From: Lineus longissimus
Lineage: Eukaryota > Nemertea > Pilidiophora > Heteronemertea > Lineidae
NCBI RefSeq assembly: GCF_910592395.1
Contig: NC_088311.1
Location: 6,388,501 to 6,452,500 of the forward strand
Direction: 5' to 3'
Length of the DNA stretch: 64,000 nucleotides
A program made the translations under genes and the position numbers. The notes beneath the pieces were generated by a model. That model did not search any database, was not told where the DNA came from, and was given only the letters and a program-made list of their open reading frames with translations. The first letter of the stretch is position 1. Each line of letters starts with the position of its first letter. Positions 23,101 through 35,700 of this stretch are shown in pieces.

Positions 23101-26100
23101 TGACACTTAGTGTAATTTATTGGTCAAGCTTTATCAGACCAGGCCCCGCAGACTGTTTCAGTGACGGCGGGCAAGAAACTGGTCAGTTGATTTTGCTTTC
23201 AAATCAGTAAAATATCCTGTGGGCTTCTTGACCCTCATGTTTTTTTACTCAATTACTGTACTTAGTCTCATACTTTGATAGGGGCTGTTCACATATGACA
23301 TACACAAGAAAGGGGCAAGGTATATGTAAACTTTAGTTACTGAAGAAAACTTATTTACCTCATAAGATTCCGCATTTCCTTTTCTGCCCACGTTCGCACC
23401 ATCTTCCGAGGGTTGTGCTTACAGTAACCATGTCGGAATCTGAAAACAAAACAGCCAAGTAACTAACACACCGAGCTTCGTTAGTGAATAATCCTTGTCA
23501 TTTTGAAGCCCGACTTCCAGGGAGTGTAATAGATGTTGGTAGTAAGTGTAGAATGGCACATTACCTGAATTCACCGCTAACATATTTATCCCTGTCCTTG
23601 AAAACTAAAATGGAAGTCTTGTAAACCTGAAAGAAGAGACCGACTGAATGAATGTGACATCATACAGAACTCACAGGCTGTGTTATGCAGTTAACAGTCC
23701 CTCAACACGAGCTCCGGGTCCACACCATTTCTTTGCTGGTCCACATTTGACACTTAGGTCTGGCTGCAAAACACGTCCCCCTTTAACTCTTAATACATGT
23801 ACTAATACAAAGGTCAGGAACCTCACTTTGCAGACACCTCTCTAAGGACTCCCTCTCCATCAAGGACACTAGTTTTGGTTCCAAATTAGTGGTCTCCATT
23901 TTAATTTGACCTCTCTAGTCAGGATATCTCTCTTTTAAGGATCGTACTCGTTAGTCCCAAGGGCGTCCTTTAAAGAGAAACACTACTGTACTCTTATAGT
24001 CACAACAGGACTTGGAAATTGCAACAAACTCGTAAAATGTAGACACACCTTGACAGCCCTGTCTTTCCCATCTTTAGAGGTAGCGTGATAAACGTTGGCC
24101 TCTTTCCCAGTACTTATACAACCATTGATTTCCGATATCACACCCCGGCTGATCAGTTTGAACAAGATCATTCTTGTCCTCGGGTCCATCACCTGTTCGA
24201 CTGTGGCACGATCAGCCTTATCACGACTACGATACCTAGAAAGTAAGAATCGTTAGAGCTCTCTACTCTGCCTTTAGTCCGGGTGCAGCACCTGGAAACG
24301 CTGCATGGTTATAGACATTCATACAGTACAGGACTGGGCTAGTTCTCCTTCCTAGAAATACTTGTTTACTTTGGTATACAATGCTTCGATTCAAATGCAG
24401 TTAGTTATATTATGTTCCAGATACGGTTATTTCTACGTCAGAATTCCCTCTAGGGTTGTAGGCCAAATGACTGATTGCATTGCGAGGGTTTTTAATCACC
24501 GATGATCCTCAGGTACAGAGAATCTAAGTCATGAGTTTCATTCAATGGTCTGTGAAGAGCCAGGAATACCCAAACTACCAAGACACACCATAGTGACTAC
24601 AATTACAAATCGCCAGCTATTTAAGGATAACAAAGACATTGCTGTACCTGTCAGCATCAGCTTTCTTTGAATTTTCAATAAGTTTACTCGAAGCAGAACT
24701 TGACATTGTAGGTCCAGCATACTTCTCTGGAAGATAAGATATACATGTAGGCGACACAAATAAATCTTCCAATTTCAGAAAAGAAGTACAATTTTACATT
24801 GGTATGGTAATAACATTGGTCTATATAGTTTAACAGTGGTTGTTAATGTTATTTCCCAGTGTGCCAGTAGACCTGCACTTTTGGCTTCATTCTTGTTCAA
24901 ATGTAAAGGATGTTAGAACTTTGCACTACTTATGGTTCCCACAAGGACTCAACATGCTCAATTTGCATCAATTTTTCCAACAAATGATTTGTATCAAAAG
25001 TTTATTAAGAAGAAATGACAGCAATATAAAGGGGAATAATAGTTGGAATCAGAGTGGATACTCACCAACATTAATTTTTTGAGAGAACTTGCTAAAGGCT
25101 TTATCATTTGGCTGATACTTTATTGAAGACTTCTTAGACATGCCACGTGCTTGGGAATTAGGCTGCAATGAAATACGACAAGACTGTCTAGGTAAGTATG
25201 AAGAAAGTCAAACAACTGACAGGCCCCTATGCAGAGGTGTTCAAATCAGTCGAATTGCTATTCCTACACAACTGGTAGGATATTTAGGTCACTGGCCAGG
25301 CTTACGGTGACATCAGGTTTACTATGACAGGGCTATCAAAACTATCAGCAGTAGGTCACAGGCGGCAGGGGGCAAGCGGTCCTATATATTGTAACCTCCT
25401 ACTTTGCCCATGGCATAATGGGAATCTATTTGAAATGCACTAGCAGGAGAGAGTGCCCTGTTACTTTGTCAAGAATCACCCCCACACCCTTAAAACATTT
25501 GTGACCCCTGCTGCGAGCATCACTCTAAACAAGTGTTACTAATTCTGTTACACTTTGATATTGCACAAAAAGCCTTACCTGTGGGGTATGTGAAACAGAT
25601 GCATTGTATCTTTTTGTGAGATCTGAAATCGACAAAACAAATAAGAATAAATCAATAAAACCAATCCACACCCTAACAAATATAAGAAATTAAAACTTAT
25701 TTAACTGAAAGAGAACACCGATTTACCTCCTGATCCTGACATGCCTGAAGTAATGTCCCAATCAAAATCATCATCGTCATCATCATCCAAGTCGTCACTA
25801 CCTTCACTACCACTGATGTTACCACTTTCACCACCAACAGAATCAAACACTAAGCTGTCGCTGAAGTCCTCAGTAAGCGATGGCATGTCCCCTGGAAAGA
25901 AGATGGAAAATGAAAGGCGATTTGTGGCTAGAAATGCATGTAAACATGATCATGGTAATGTCACTTTTCATGTCTAATCCTCAAGTAAAAATTGAGTGGA
26001 TACAGGACAATCACCTGAGTAGCTTCATGAGTTGCATCTGGTTAGAGTTACAGTTCCAACCAAGTCGCAAATTGAGCAGAGCTAAAGTTAGACCAGGTCC

Positions 26101-26572
26101 AGAGTACATGTAGGTAATTGCCTACTGTTAAGTTTTTTTTATTTGTGCTCACCATCATCTCCCTGTGGTGAATTGTAAACTGACACAAGTGCAGGTTTGG
26201 CAGTTGTCCTGAAAGAAAGAACAGCAAACATTTTTTAAATTTAAGCTACAAACATTCTTAATCGAATTCCAGGGAGTTGTATAGATAACATATATTGAGA
26301 AAAAAGCGCTAGTATACCATATCCCATGTAGGTCTCAATGATTTTGGCCTGCATGGAATGGTGTAGGGCATAGGCGTAAGCCTACATCATCGACCATGAC
26401 ATGTACAATGATTTTCTGGGACACCCTGTCTTAAGTTAATGTCTGTGAAGATTTGTATTTCACTAAATCAGGCCAAATTATAGCACATCATTACAATAAT
26501 ATCATTACACACGTACTTGTCATCATCAGCATCATCGAACTGGCCGGCTTCCAGTGGTCTGATCATTTCCAT
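20107..26572 (-). CDS. RIOK1: RIO-type atypical protein kinase 1, complete
   Basis: Atypical kinase/ATPase needed for late cytoplasmic maturation of the 40S ribosomal subunit. Seventeen exons on the minus strand: 26572..26517, 26208..26153, 25891..25727, 25622..25579, 25162..25066, 24726..24648, 24235..24049, 23626..23565, 23439..23359, 23028..22942, 22582..22445, 22120..22017, 21760..21588, 21298..21206, 20988..20935, 20630..20454 and 20220..20107. They total 1767 bp in one frame, 588 aa (human 568). The N-terminus has the conserved PGQFDDAD-like AGQFDDADD and an acidic stretch. The kinase core starts with [18 protein letters not shown]. It has the nucleotide loop [11 protein letters not shown] (about 207-217), the AVK lysine (about 228), the catalytic loop HADLSEYN (about 342-349) and the metal-binding [12 protein letters not shown] (D about 361). 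The C-terminus ends in the basic [10 protein letters not shown] tail. All key residues are present. An AATAAA lies 0.3 kb downstream. Confidence 0.96.
23815..23990. mobile_element. Dispersed MITE-like repeat, copy 3 (inverted)
   Basis: Reverse-complement relative of the 9098-9278 element, inside a RIOK1 intron (between the exons at 24049-24235 and 23565-23626). Shared phrases include aggacactagttttggt, aatttgacctctcta and gacacctctct. The right end is ..cactactgta. Confidence 0.65.
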
Positions 26573-26960
26573 CGCTCCGAAATCAGATATTTAAACGCTT
26601 GTTTTGGTTCTTCTAGTTACACATGTTGGGCAAATTAGGATCAATTCATTGAATGACATGCAAAGCTCAACCAGAGTTGTTTCTGTTTTAGCCGCAGTTC
26701 CGTTTTGGCTCTTCCAACAGGCGATTTATTTTTCACACCAGGCGACGCAGTTTGGCACACGCGTCACGAATGAGGTTATGGGAATCCCCATTTCGTCGAT
26801 CAGGGTTCGCCAGTCTACCTCTCTGGCTGGGCACCACCTCCACAGCTAGGAACCTCTCTGACCAGGCACCACGGATGCGCATGCTCCGTTTGGATCTATT
26901 CCGTTTCCGTTTTGATCACTTCCGGTAACGCAGGCGCATTGAAGTTGAGGAAAATATGGT

Positions 26961-27567
26961 GGTGCCTGGCTGTGGAGGTAACCTGCTATCGACCATTTCA
27001 GGAGAAAAGACTATGAAATGTTCTGTTATTAACACAGTTTACCCAATATTGAACAGACTCAAAGTTTTATTTGTTCAAGTAATCAAATGTATAAGGCCAG
27101 GGACACATGCAATGCTTTTTTCACTTGGTGGTGCCTGGCTGTGGAGGTAACCTGCTATCGACCATTTCAAGAGAAAAGACTATGAAATGTTCTGTTATTA
27201 ACACAGTTTACCCAATATTGAACAGACTCAAGGTTTTATTTGTTCAAGTAATCAAATGTTTAAGGCCAGGGACACATGCAATGCTTTTTTCACTTGGTGG
27301 TGCCTGGCTGTGGAGGTAACCTGCTCTCTACCATTTCAAGAGAAATGACTATGTTATTGTTCGATTATTAAGGCAGTTTGCCCAATATTGAACAGATTCA
27401 AAGTTTTATTTATCAAAGTTATCAATTGTATAAGGCCAGGGACACATGCAATGCTTTTTTCACTTGGTGGTGCCTGGCTGTGGAGGTAACCTGCTTTCGA
27501 CCATTTCAAGAGAAAAGACTATGAAATGTTCTGTTATTAACACAGTTTGCCCAATATTGAACAGATT
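26961..27567 (+). repeat. 169-bp tandem repeat, about 3.6 copies
   Basis: Units begin ggtgcctggctgtggaggta at 26961, 27130, 27299 and 27469 (spacing 169, 169, 170 bp). The last copy is cut off after cccaatattgaacagatt. The first two copies are nearly identical; the third is the most diverged. The start of each unit (gctgtggaggt) is shared with the 58-bp terminal arms (agctgtggaggtggtgcc), so tandem unit and arms seem related. Confidence 0.92.
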
Positions 27568-28230
27568 GGGTTATTGATCAGTTTGGAAGAAACTTCTTTG
27601 AAACATTCAATATTGGGTGGATTGTGGTAATAACTTTATAGTCATTTTACTTAAAAAGTCAAGAGTGGTATTCATTGATTGTAGTCACAGTGTAAAATGT
27701 TCAATTCTCATCAGGTGGTTTTTATTAATAGATATGCGAATGTGTCCACTGAACAAAATTGTTGTAATTCAAATGATGTCTATTGATTGATTAATAAATA
27801 CATCTTTAAAACTAAATCGTGTGGTCATTTCATTACTTGGACCCTTCAGCCTGGAAATTCTTCTTCTTTGTGTTCATTTCCATCTAACAGACTCTCCAGA
27901 CTTACTAGTAATCAGAAGCGGAGTTGGTGTTCGTCAGCCGGTCAAGTCTCCCTCCTCAACGCTGCAAGCGTTGGGCATCTTCCCAGGATGTGCTCTACAG
28001 TCATTGGCTCGATCTGGGGGGTATCGCTATCTCCCTACTCCTAGACAGAAGCCTGGAACAAGCTGGACATCGGGCAGCAAACCCAATATTAATGTGCTCC
28101 GAACACTTCTCAAGTAATTAGTGTTTCAGAGTGATCTATAGCCTATACCTAATACAATAGTGATGGTTTCGGTCAGGGCTTAGATGAGGCTTAGAGTAAC
28201 GAGACTAGTATATAGCAGGCCCGGGAAAGC

Positions 28231-28384
28231 AGGGGCGTAGGTAGCAGAGGGGGGGGGGGCAAATGCCCCCTCCCCCGAGGTCACCAAAATATGTGTTTTT
28301 GGCCAAAAGATTTCATAAAGGGTCATTTTGTCCCCCAGAGAGCCTTTTGCCCGCCCACCAGACCAAAAAGCTAGCTACTCCCCT
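28231..28384. mobile_element. Small MITE-like element with imperfect terminal inverted repeats
   Basis: The left end AGGGGCGTAGGTAGC pairs with the right end GCTAGCTACTCCCCT (13 of 15). The interior has an 11-G run (28249-28259) followed by a C-rich complement (tgccccctccccc). Elements with this look (G-run near one end, reference to cccctg at the other) are common non-autonomous DNA repeats of marine invertebrates. It is nested within the 58-bp inverted-repeat segment. Confidence 0.5.
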
Positions 28385-28504
28385 GGCCCTGTAGGTGTAT
28401 AGTATCATTTACTCTAAGTAAGGGCAGGGCAATAAGGAAAGGTGCTATGCTGCATGTAGGCCCTATTATATTCTATAACAAAGAAACCCAACATATGATT
28501 TAAA

Positions 28505-28571
28505 GGTGCCGGTGTAATAGAATCAGATGCCCCCTGATATTAAATGCCCTCAACAATAGAACACCGGCACC
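28505..28571. repeat. Hairpin with exact 11-bp arms
   Basis: GGTGCCGGTGT at 28505-28515 is the exact reverse complement of ACACCGGCACC at 28561-28571. A second nested pair, atagaatcagatgccc near 28519 and gggcatttgattctat near 28645, differs at one base. The whole stretch looks like a small foldback remnant. Confidence 0.6.
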
Positions 28572-28930
28572 ATTCAATAGGACTCTAAAGAGGCCAAGAC
28601 CCTTCATCCGAAGAAGAACAATACAGGCGGGCATCAGGAAAGGGAGGGCATTTGATTCTATCACAGCGGAACAATATATCTCCCTTTTCCCACAAGAACT
28701 AATATTCCTCACAAAGGAATTCTAGACTGGACTTAGATTCATGGGGACCAGCATTTCTTTTACACCCGCAGGCGGAGCATGAGCTGAGCTACTACTGCAC
28801 GCCAACATATCAACCAACAGCACCGCCATTTCTTCAAACGGTTGGAAATGATACTACCAGTCACGTGTGGTTCCTGGTCAGAGAGGTTCCTAGCTGTGGA
28901 GGTGGTGCCCAGCCAGAGAGGTAGGCTGGC

Positions 28931-31900
28931 GGAGGGTGTTGATTTCGTCTCGCATGTCTCAGTGAGTGCAAGCTTAGAGGCAACAGGCGAACGAGGTTGA
29001 CAGAGATAATCAAGACTAGGTACCTTGTCTCCAGGTAGCCTACTTTAGCCAGCGTTCACACTGGATGACCTACTGGAGCGGTTCTTTTGTTTTAGCGCGC
29101 AATTTTTAGTAACATTTGTCCACCCGCTGCATCAAGCACATATTTAAGCCGTAGCGTCATTGCATGTAGAATGTACGTAGATCGAGGTCTTGTGAACGTC
29201 TCTTGTACGACTTTACAGCTTTTACATCAGTGCTGCCATCTGCTATAAGTCATGTAAACTATTGTATTGCAACATCATTATGCACCCATGCTATTCCGGT
29301 TCCGTTCGAGTATGCGCTCTGGTCTTCTTCTGATGAATAAAAACGTGTTGATCTCTGAACTTTATTGTTACATAAAATCCTTGATCATCTCTGGACAAGG
29401 TCCGCTCTGGTTGGCAATCCGGCTGTGTAATGAAAGACCGGAACAGTTTGCACCTCGTCGCTTGAACTTTCGCGGGCGGGCCTCCCATCACAAAATCCAT
29501 TTGATATACTCTGCATCTTACGATAAAAGTAATCACGTACACATGTAAATTTGATAGAAATAGTTTATTTGCATGACAGACAATAAACTGTTATTACATG
29601 CTAATACATATGAATAATCTAAGTTCGTGACGAAATAAGAATCATGAATGTTTCAACGCCTTGATATAGCACATAGGGCCTACTGTATTTACATTGTAGT
29701 GGTTAACACTGCTGGCTACCACGCAATAGGGCGCGGGTTCGATCCCGCGTGGAGAGCACGTACATGGATTGTACTGGATGAACTGGCGTGGCTACGAGGG
29801 AACTGAAATTACTGGCTCTTCACAACACGTATACAATGTATAAAACAAGAGTCTATCGGATGAGACGAAAAGCTGTGGTCCCTTGAACCTGTCTGTCTAT
29901 GCCAGGAAAAGTATAAGATCCCACCTACATGTATATGAAAAAATAAGAAATGGAAAGCTTTGATTTTTTTATCTCATGAATACACTGTTAAAGAGTAATG
30001 TAGTAAGAGTATACAGTACATGGAAATAACAAAATACTTATATTGTATACATGTTATGTTGTGCTCTGATAGCAAAAACGTTGGTGAATTTTTATGATTC
30101 TTAAAGGTTGAATTAATTTTTAAGTATCCATGATCAAAAGCACACTCAAGCCAGTGTTTGTTTTGTCAGCATGGTTGCTTTTGAGTTTGACTCGGCGTGA
30201 GGAGCCAGATTTTCACCTTTGCTGCTTCTTACTCATAATATGCAGCCTGTTGAACAGTTGAAACGGAAATATTATTTCGTTTGCTAACATCCCTCCCATG
30301 ACTCATTTGATTAGCATCTGTTCTTGATGATCAAGCAACAGTATACACAGAAGAGCTCGCTACATTACTTTCTAAGCGGTAGACGGAGCAGACAGAACGT
30401 ATAGAGCAGTATACATATATTCCTTTACTCCCCGTAAACGCCTTCCCGCGGCGTACATGTATATCGCACAAGTGGGGCGTATGTCCGCAGCCAACGAGAC
30501 ATGGCAAATGCTATCGATATACGTGGCACGAAAAACTTATGTTGATATTTTTTACAAATGAAGGTACCTAATATTAATAAGTTCAAGTCAAACCTTTTGT
30601 GAAATAAGATTTCATATTGAAGGTGCTTGAGGTACAGAATAAGATTTAAAGGCCTCGAAGACTTGAATAGTTTGTCAAAGATCGAAAGCTTGAAGTCAAA
30701 GATGAGGGTAGAATACCTCATCTGCACAGATTAATGAAAGAAAGCACCCCCAGCAAATGAAGTTTCCAGTGAAAAATGAAAAAAGGCTAAATGTGGCTAA
30801 CCGGACCTATTACATGAACATGAAACTATGACTTGGTCAGCAGAAAGTTGATTGGATGATATTAGATACAAATTTATGTTGTTTTGAAAATGTTACTTCC
30901 TGGGTGTGTTCCTTCCTGATGTACATTTAGGTCTATGATGTATAGAAACAGGCCGGCGAACTCGACCCCAGCCTGAGGTATTATGCGCTTTGAGTCGTCT
31001 CATGACTTTATGATGCATGGTGAAGGTGAGGTATTTTTGATATGGAACAAGAGTGCCAAGTTTTTTTCAAATCACTAATGGACCCTTTTGTCTCAAGCTG
31101 AGGTAAAGAGATTTTGTTCTCTACGAAAAGGCGACAAAATGGTCATTGCAGAGCAACACTCAAGGCATGCACATGGGCTGTGAAATTAACCCTTTCCTTG
31201 GTGGCCAATTTGTCGACTGCACTGAAATATTTTGTTAGTGGGTTAGCAAGCCGAATATAACTGCATTAACTACCTATTCGTTTCGGACACTGGGAACTGT
31301 CACTCTCTTGTTTCTGAAACCTAATCATAATTTTCAGGTGTAGAAATTGACAATTACCATAATTATACCAACTCCTGTCTAAATTTGACCATCATGGACT
31401 TCAACGTGCATTTGACTGTTGTGGACCACAACGTTTGGTTTCTAAGCAAACATAGGGCCAATGTTTGTTGTTTCTAAATAGAGATAGTTGTAGCCAAAAA
31501 TATCAAAGTTATAAAGAACGTGGCCAAATATTCCCGGTCCGAAATGAATAGCCGGAAGCAGTTTACGTCATAACTATCATGAATTATAGACATTAAATGT
31601 TATACCTCTATTTCTGTCCCTGTCAGGCTTATATCAACTATTTATTAGTACACGTAATTACTTTTAGTGATGATTGTACCATCACAGTTCCGTCATGGTG
31701 TTAAGTAGGCTATAGGCAAGATATATATTACTATATTCTTGGTAGAGGGGTAACCATCCTAATGTCAATTATACATTGCGTCAAAGAAAGTCGGACTATA
31801 TGACTATATCCTTTTTATAGCACATGACTGTTTTAAAAATCGAGGAGGTGATCATGCACCTGACATCGGGGAAACTCATAAACCAATGTTTTTAAGACGC

Positions 31901-32270
31901 ACTTGTGACATACTGATGCAAACAAAATGAAAATAGGAAATTTGCATTAAAATGTACAGGCGATCTTATCTAGTTTTTCCGTCATCTAACATTTCTACTT
32001 TTTAAATCGTCATTACAGCAGTCAATATTTACACTTGACACTGCTACAATCGTAACACGGATGTAGAGCCGTGATCGCAACTACAACTATATGCGCTTTT
32101 AACGCTTGTCGAAATAATTTATACGAAAGTGTAACATATTTATACAACCTTTGAAGCACTATCAGAAAATCGCGGTGAGGTGTTGATGACGAAACCAAAT
32201 CGACGTATCGAAATATCTTGGTAAATGGGAAAGGGTGATACGTTTTTGCGAAATGCTTTTCCAACATGGT
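28931..32270. other. Intergenic, no protein gene recognised
   Basis: No ORF over about 100 codons and none with a recognisable domain. The only structured sequence seen is the tRNA-like element near 29.7 kb. Confidence 0.5.
29690..29758 (+). repeat. tRNA-like sequence, probably a tRNA-derived SINE head or tRNA pseudogene
   Basis: Has an A-box-like tagtggttaacactg (about 29697) and a canonical B-box GGTTCGATCCC (29736-29746) flanked by a G/C stem (gcggg..cccgc). The T-loop is one base short for a proper cloverleaf. The anticodon stem does not pair well and no acceptor stem is evident. It is therefore unlikely to be a functional tRNA. Confidence 0.5.
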
Positions 32271-32276
32271 TTTATT
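32271..32276 (-). terminator. Candidate poly(A) signal for the LURAP1-like gene
   Basis: AATAAA on the minus strand about 455 bp after the stop codon of the adaptor-like gene. Confidence 0.4.
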
Positions 32277-32730
32277 TGTTCTATGAAGCTTTTTTATGAA
32301 ATGTTGTCATCGAAAATGATTTTGTTCCTACCCAAATTATGTTCAACACATCACAGCGATTGATTCTACAATGTATATACTCTTCATATAGCAATTTCTC
32401 GAGTCTTTCACAATGACTGTTTTCAAAGAATGTCCTCAAATAAATACTGGAAACATCAGCTGTGTTGTCTGTCGAGCACGACATCTCGCCGAGGTGGCCA
32501 CTGGTCTTTGGTCCATCACGCCACCGAAGCCGTCGTTCGAGGTGAAATAAGTAAAAGGACTCCCGGGTGGGCGTTAAAAAGATAAACAAAGCACTTGGAC
32601 CTCATTGGTCTTTCCTCAGGTATACCTTGAGAGGTAATTGCACGTCCCACAATCATAATGAGATAGGGCCTATTAGACTGTTCCCATGAATAACAATCGT
32701 CATAAATTAGTCTCATGTCGCCCTGGACTC

Positions 32731-35700
32731 TCAAAACACCTCTTGGCATTGATAGTTTAAGTCCCCACAACCCGAGTCCAATGAATTCTGCGTGCTATGG
32801 TATCCTTTCTGGTCCACCATCACATTAGAAACAGTCAACAAGGGAACTAATTTGTCCATTTTCATTTGTACGACATTACATTCTTTTGATTTTTCCTTTG
32901 CGTCCTTTCCTTTTTGTTTCGGACACGTCTTGCACGTATTGTCAAATAAGATTTTCATATTGTCTACACTAGGGGCGCTTTCATACCCCGAAAGTCCGCT
33001 GTCCTCTGATGGTATAGAAACAGTACTGGAGGCGAGTGTACAGTTACTGTCAGTTAAGGATTCGCGTGAACACAGGGACATGGACATTGACATCGAAATA
33101 GGAGAAGACTGCCACTTGAGGTCTTGTATAGTGTCATTCATCTTAAGAAGCTGTTCCATCAAAGCTAAGTCACGTTCCATTAGACTGGCCTGTAACGAGA
33201 AAAATAACATATTTGATAAGTTTGCGGTTGCTGCATGGAATACACTACTTTAAAGGCACACTAAGTTTGACTTAGTTCTAGTGGCGGCTCAAGCTATCGA
33301 TCTGTTGTCGAGAACATTGATAACCTGGGAACACTGAGCCATTATATAGGCCTATACACCGGTATGGTCGAGGCAAACGTTCAACTTGAAAATAGTTCTC
33401 CGGAAATAAGAGCTTCCTAATGTCATGGAATGATGAGTAGGCATCTTGGTCAAGTTACTGGTAACTAGTAACATATATACAGGTGCTTCAGCGTAAGGTC
33501 ACGTTAAGAGTCATACATGTAGTTTGAAATATCGCTTGGAAGTTGATATGGTCAACATGCCCTTCTAGAAGTGTTTCTTTTCTCCCAGTCAACGATATCC
33601 GTCAAGATTTCATTACTCTCCATATTTTTGCATGGACCCTTGTACGAAAAGATATGTGATTGACAGTAGCCAAAAGGGGATATTTGGTGTTTATTTTGTT
33701 TCATTTGAAGAAGAAAAAAATTCTTCATATTTTTCATAAGCTTTGGTCAGTCTTTTCACAACCATAACCTCTCATGGTCAAGTCATCTGATTTATTCATC
33801 TTATCCAAGAAACTTGACTGAGTTCCGCTAACTCCGGATTTATCAAGTGCTTTCCCGGTTCAAGAAGTTGACAAACTTATGTGAAGCATGAACGGAAGGA
33901 ACACGGTTGATGGTCAAGTGATACGAGTTAGTTAACCTAAAAACCATACGGCATGTCCGATATCAATTTATTTTGCAAAATACACTCTTCAGAGTCATTT
34001 TTTTCCTGCAAGCCTTGTACTCACATCTCAATGCTTCAACTGCAATAGAAGGTGTATCAAGTATCGTCCCTAAATGTTTTTCGAATTTTGTTCAATGGGT
34101 GATCAAGGCCGCTATACATCATTTCGGAAGGAACATTAACGACTGAGAATGGACTCGATACACCTCTCGGGTTTGTGATATATAACTTGTGCGTTGACCA
34201 AACTTGACCATTAATCTGTCTGGTAGTTGACGCAGGTTGATGATTCAAAGTTAAATATTCAGACAACAACACATTCCGAGCCGTCAATGACGTACCGGTA
34301 TTTGGCGAAAGTGAAGTAATAAGTCCCAAACTCAAGATAACCGTTCCAAGGTCTGGATAAGTGCGCAATTCTCATATAAGTCATCATATATCATTTAGAG
34401 CATTGTCAATCCTATAGAGAAGAACGTCAATAATCGAAGTCAACGCGTGCACATCACAATAAGATATATATGATAATATTTCGTGTCATTTTTATCTGCA
34501 TGGGTATTGTCACAAGAACTGGGCCATCCTTGATTGAACCCGTCTGCCAAGAACACTAGACCAAGAAGAGCCGTAAAACCAGCTCTTATATCAATCCCTG
34601 CAGACTATAGTATCACAACGAAATCTTCTATCACCAAGAATAGTATACCATGACGAAGTCATATCAAAACAAGGAAGTTAGATCAAAAATCGCTCCAAGG
34701 AAGTGAAATCTCTAAATTTCCAATTGCGTAACGATTTCCAGATCAAATATGTTAATGGCATTCGACGATTAATTTTGCCTTTCAGTCCCTAGCCAACTGT
34801 ATTTAGTAGTTGTCACCCCATGAGACCCAGCTACTTCAATGGTTGTGGAATGCAGGTAATGTCAGAAATGTCGAGAACGCAGGGCAAACACCTTTCAAAA
34901 AGTTCGGGCATTTACCTCATTTGCAGAGACCGCCCTAAGCCTATGGGATATAAAGCAATAATGGCTTTTTCGCCCACTTTACATTGATTTACACTTCAAT
35001 AAACACAAAATCTAATACCGAGGTACTTCCGATTGATAACACTGCATGATTCCAGGACCCTAATTTTCATACCATGCGTTTCTTTTAGGCACTACTGTAA
35101 AGTAGCCACCCCCATCTCTTGTATCCTATAAGCTTAAGAAAGGATCGGCGTTAACCTTCTTCAAACAAATTTAAAATCATTCAAATGTCGTGCAGTCCAG
35201 ATTAAAATGAAATTACTTCTTTCACACTCACCATATCTTTTCGTAGGTCGGCCATCATGTCGTCGAGATTTGAATGTCTCACTGAGTTCCTGTCTTGTTG
35301 GTCTTCTCGCAGCCTCTCCTTAACCTCTTCCGCTCTCCGCCGCCGCGTGAGGTAAAACTCCCGGCATTCATTTGCTAAGTAATCGTCCATCATTTGGTTG
35401 TCTTCTGTTAGCACTGTTGTTGAAAGTGTCCGTCCTATTTGCCCTGTACTTCTGGCTTTCCACATGCCACGATAACTCTGTTTGGTAACCTGGGTATCAG
35501 GCACTGAAGATAGAAACAAAGAAGCTACATGAGACTTACATGTTTTGGGGACGGACGAAAAAAGAACTCTCTCTGTGACTGCCTCTTGGGCCAACATGTG
35601 ATGCAATGGATACAATAGCAAGCGAAGCAATGGTTTTGGTCAACAACAGGCATGTATATGGGATGAATGGCTTCTATTGAAAATGCAAAGTAGAAGCTAG

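Larger units (their letters stand above)
26809..28930. mobile_element. 2.1-kb segment bounded by 58-bp inverted repeats (foldback-like)
   Basis: Left arm 26809-26866 and right arm 28873-28930 are reverse complements at 57 of 58 positions; the one difference is tctacc versus cctacc near the outer end. The interior carries 3.6 copies of a 169-bp tandem repeat and a separate small MITE-like insertion. It has no long ORF or transposase motif. No convincing target-site duplication was seen outside the arms. The left arm starts about 240 bp upstream of the RIOK1 start codon, so the element abuts or lies in the RIOK1 promoter region. It could be a non-autonomous DNA transposon or a foldback element. 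Confidence 0.75.

Noticed and set aside
27787-28121. Three overlapping plus ORFs of 65-98 codons
   Set aside because: Open in all three frames over the same bases inside the inverted-repeat element, with no recognisable domain.
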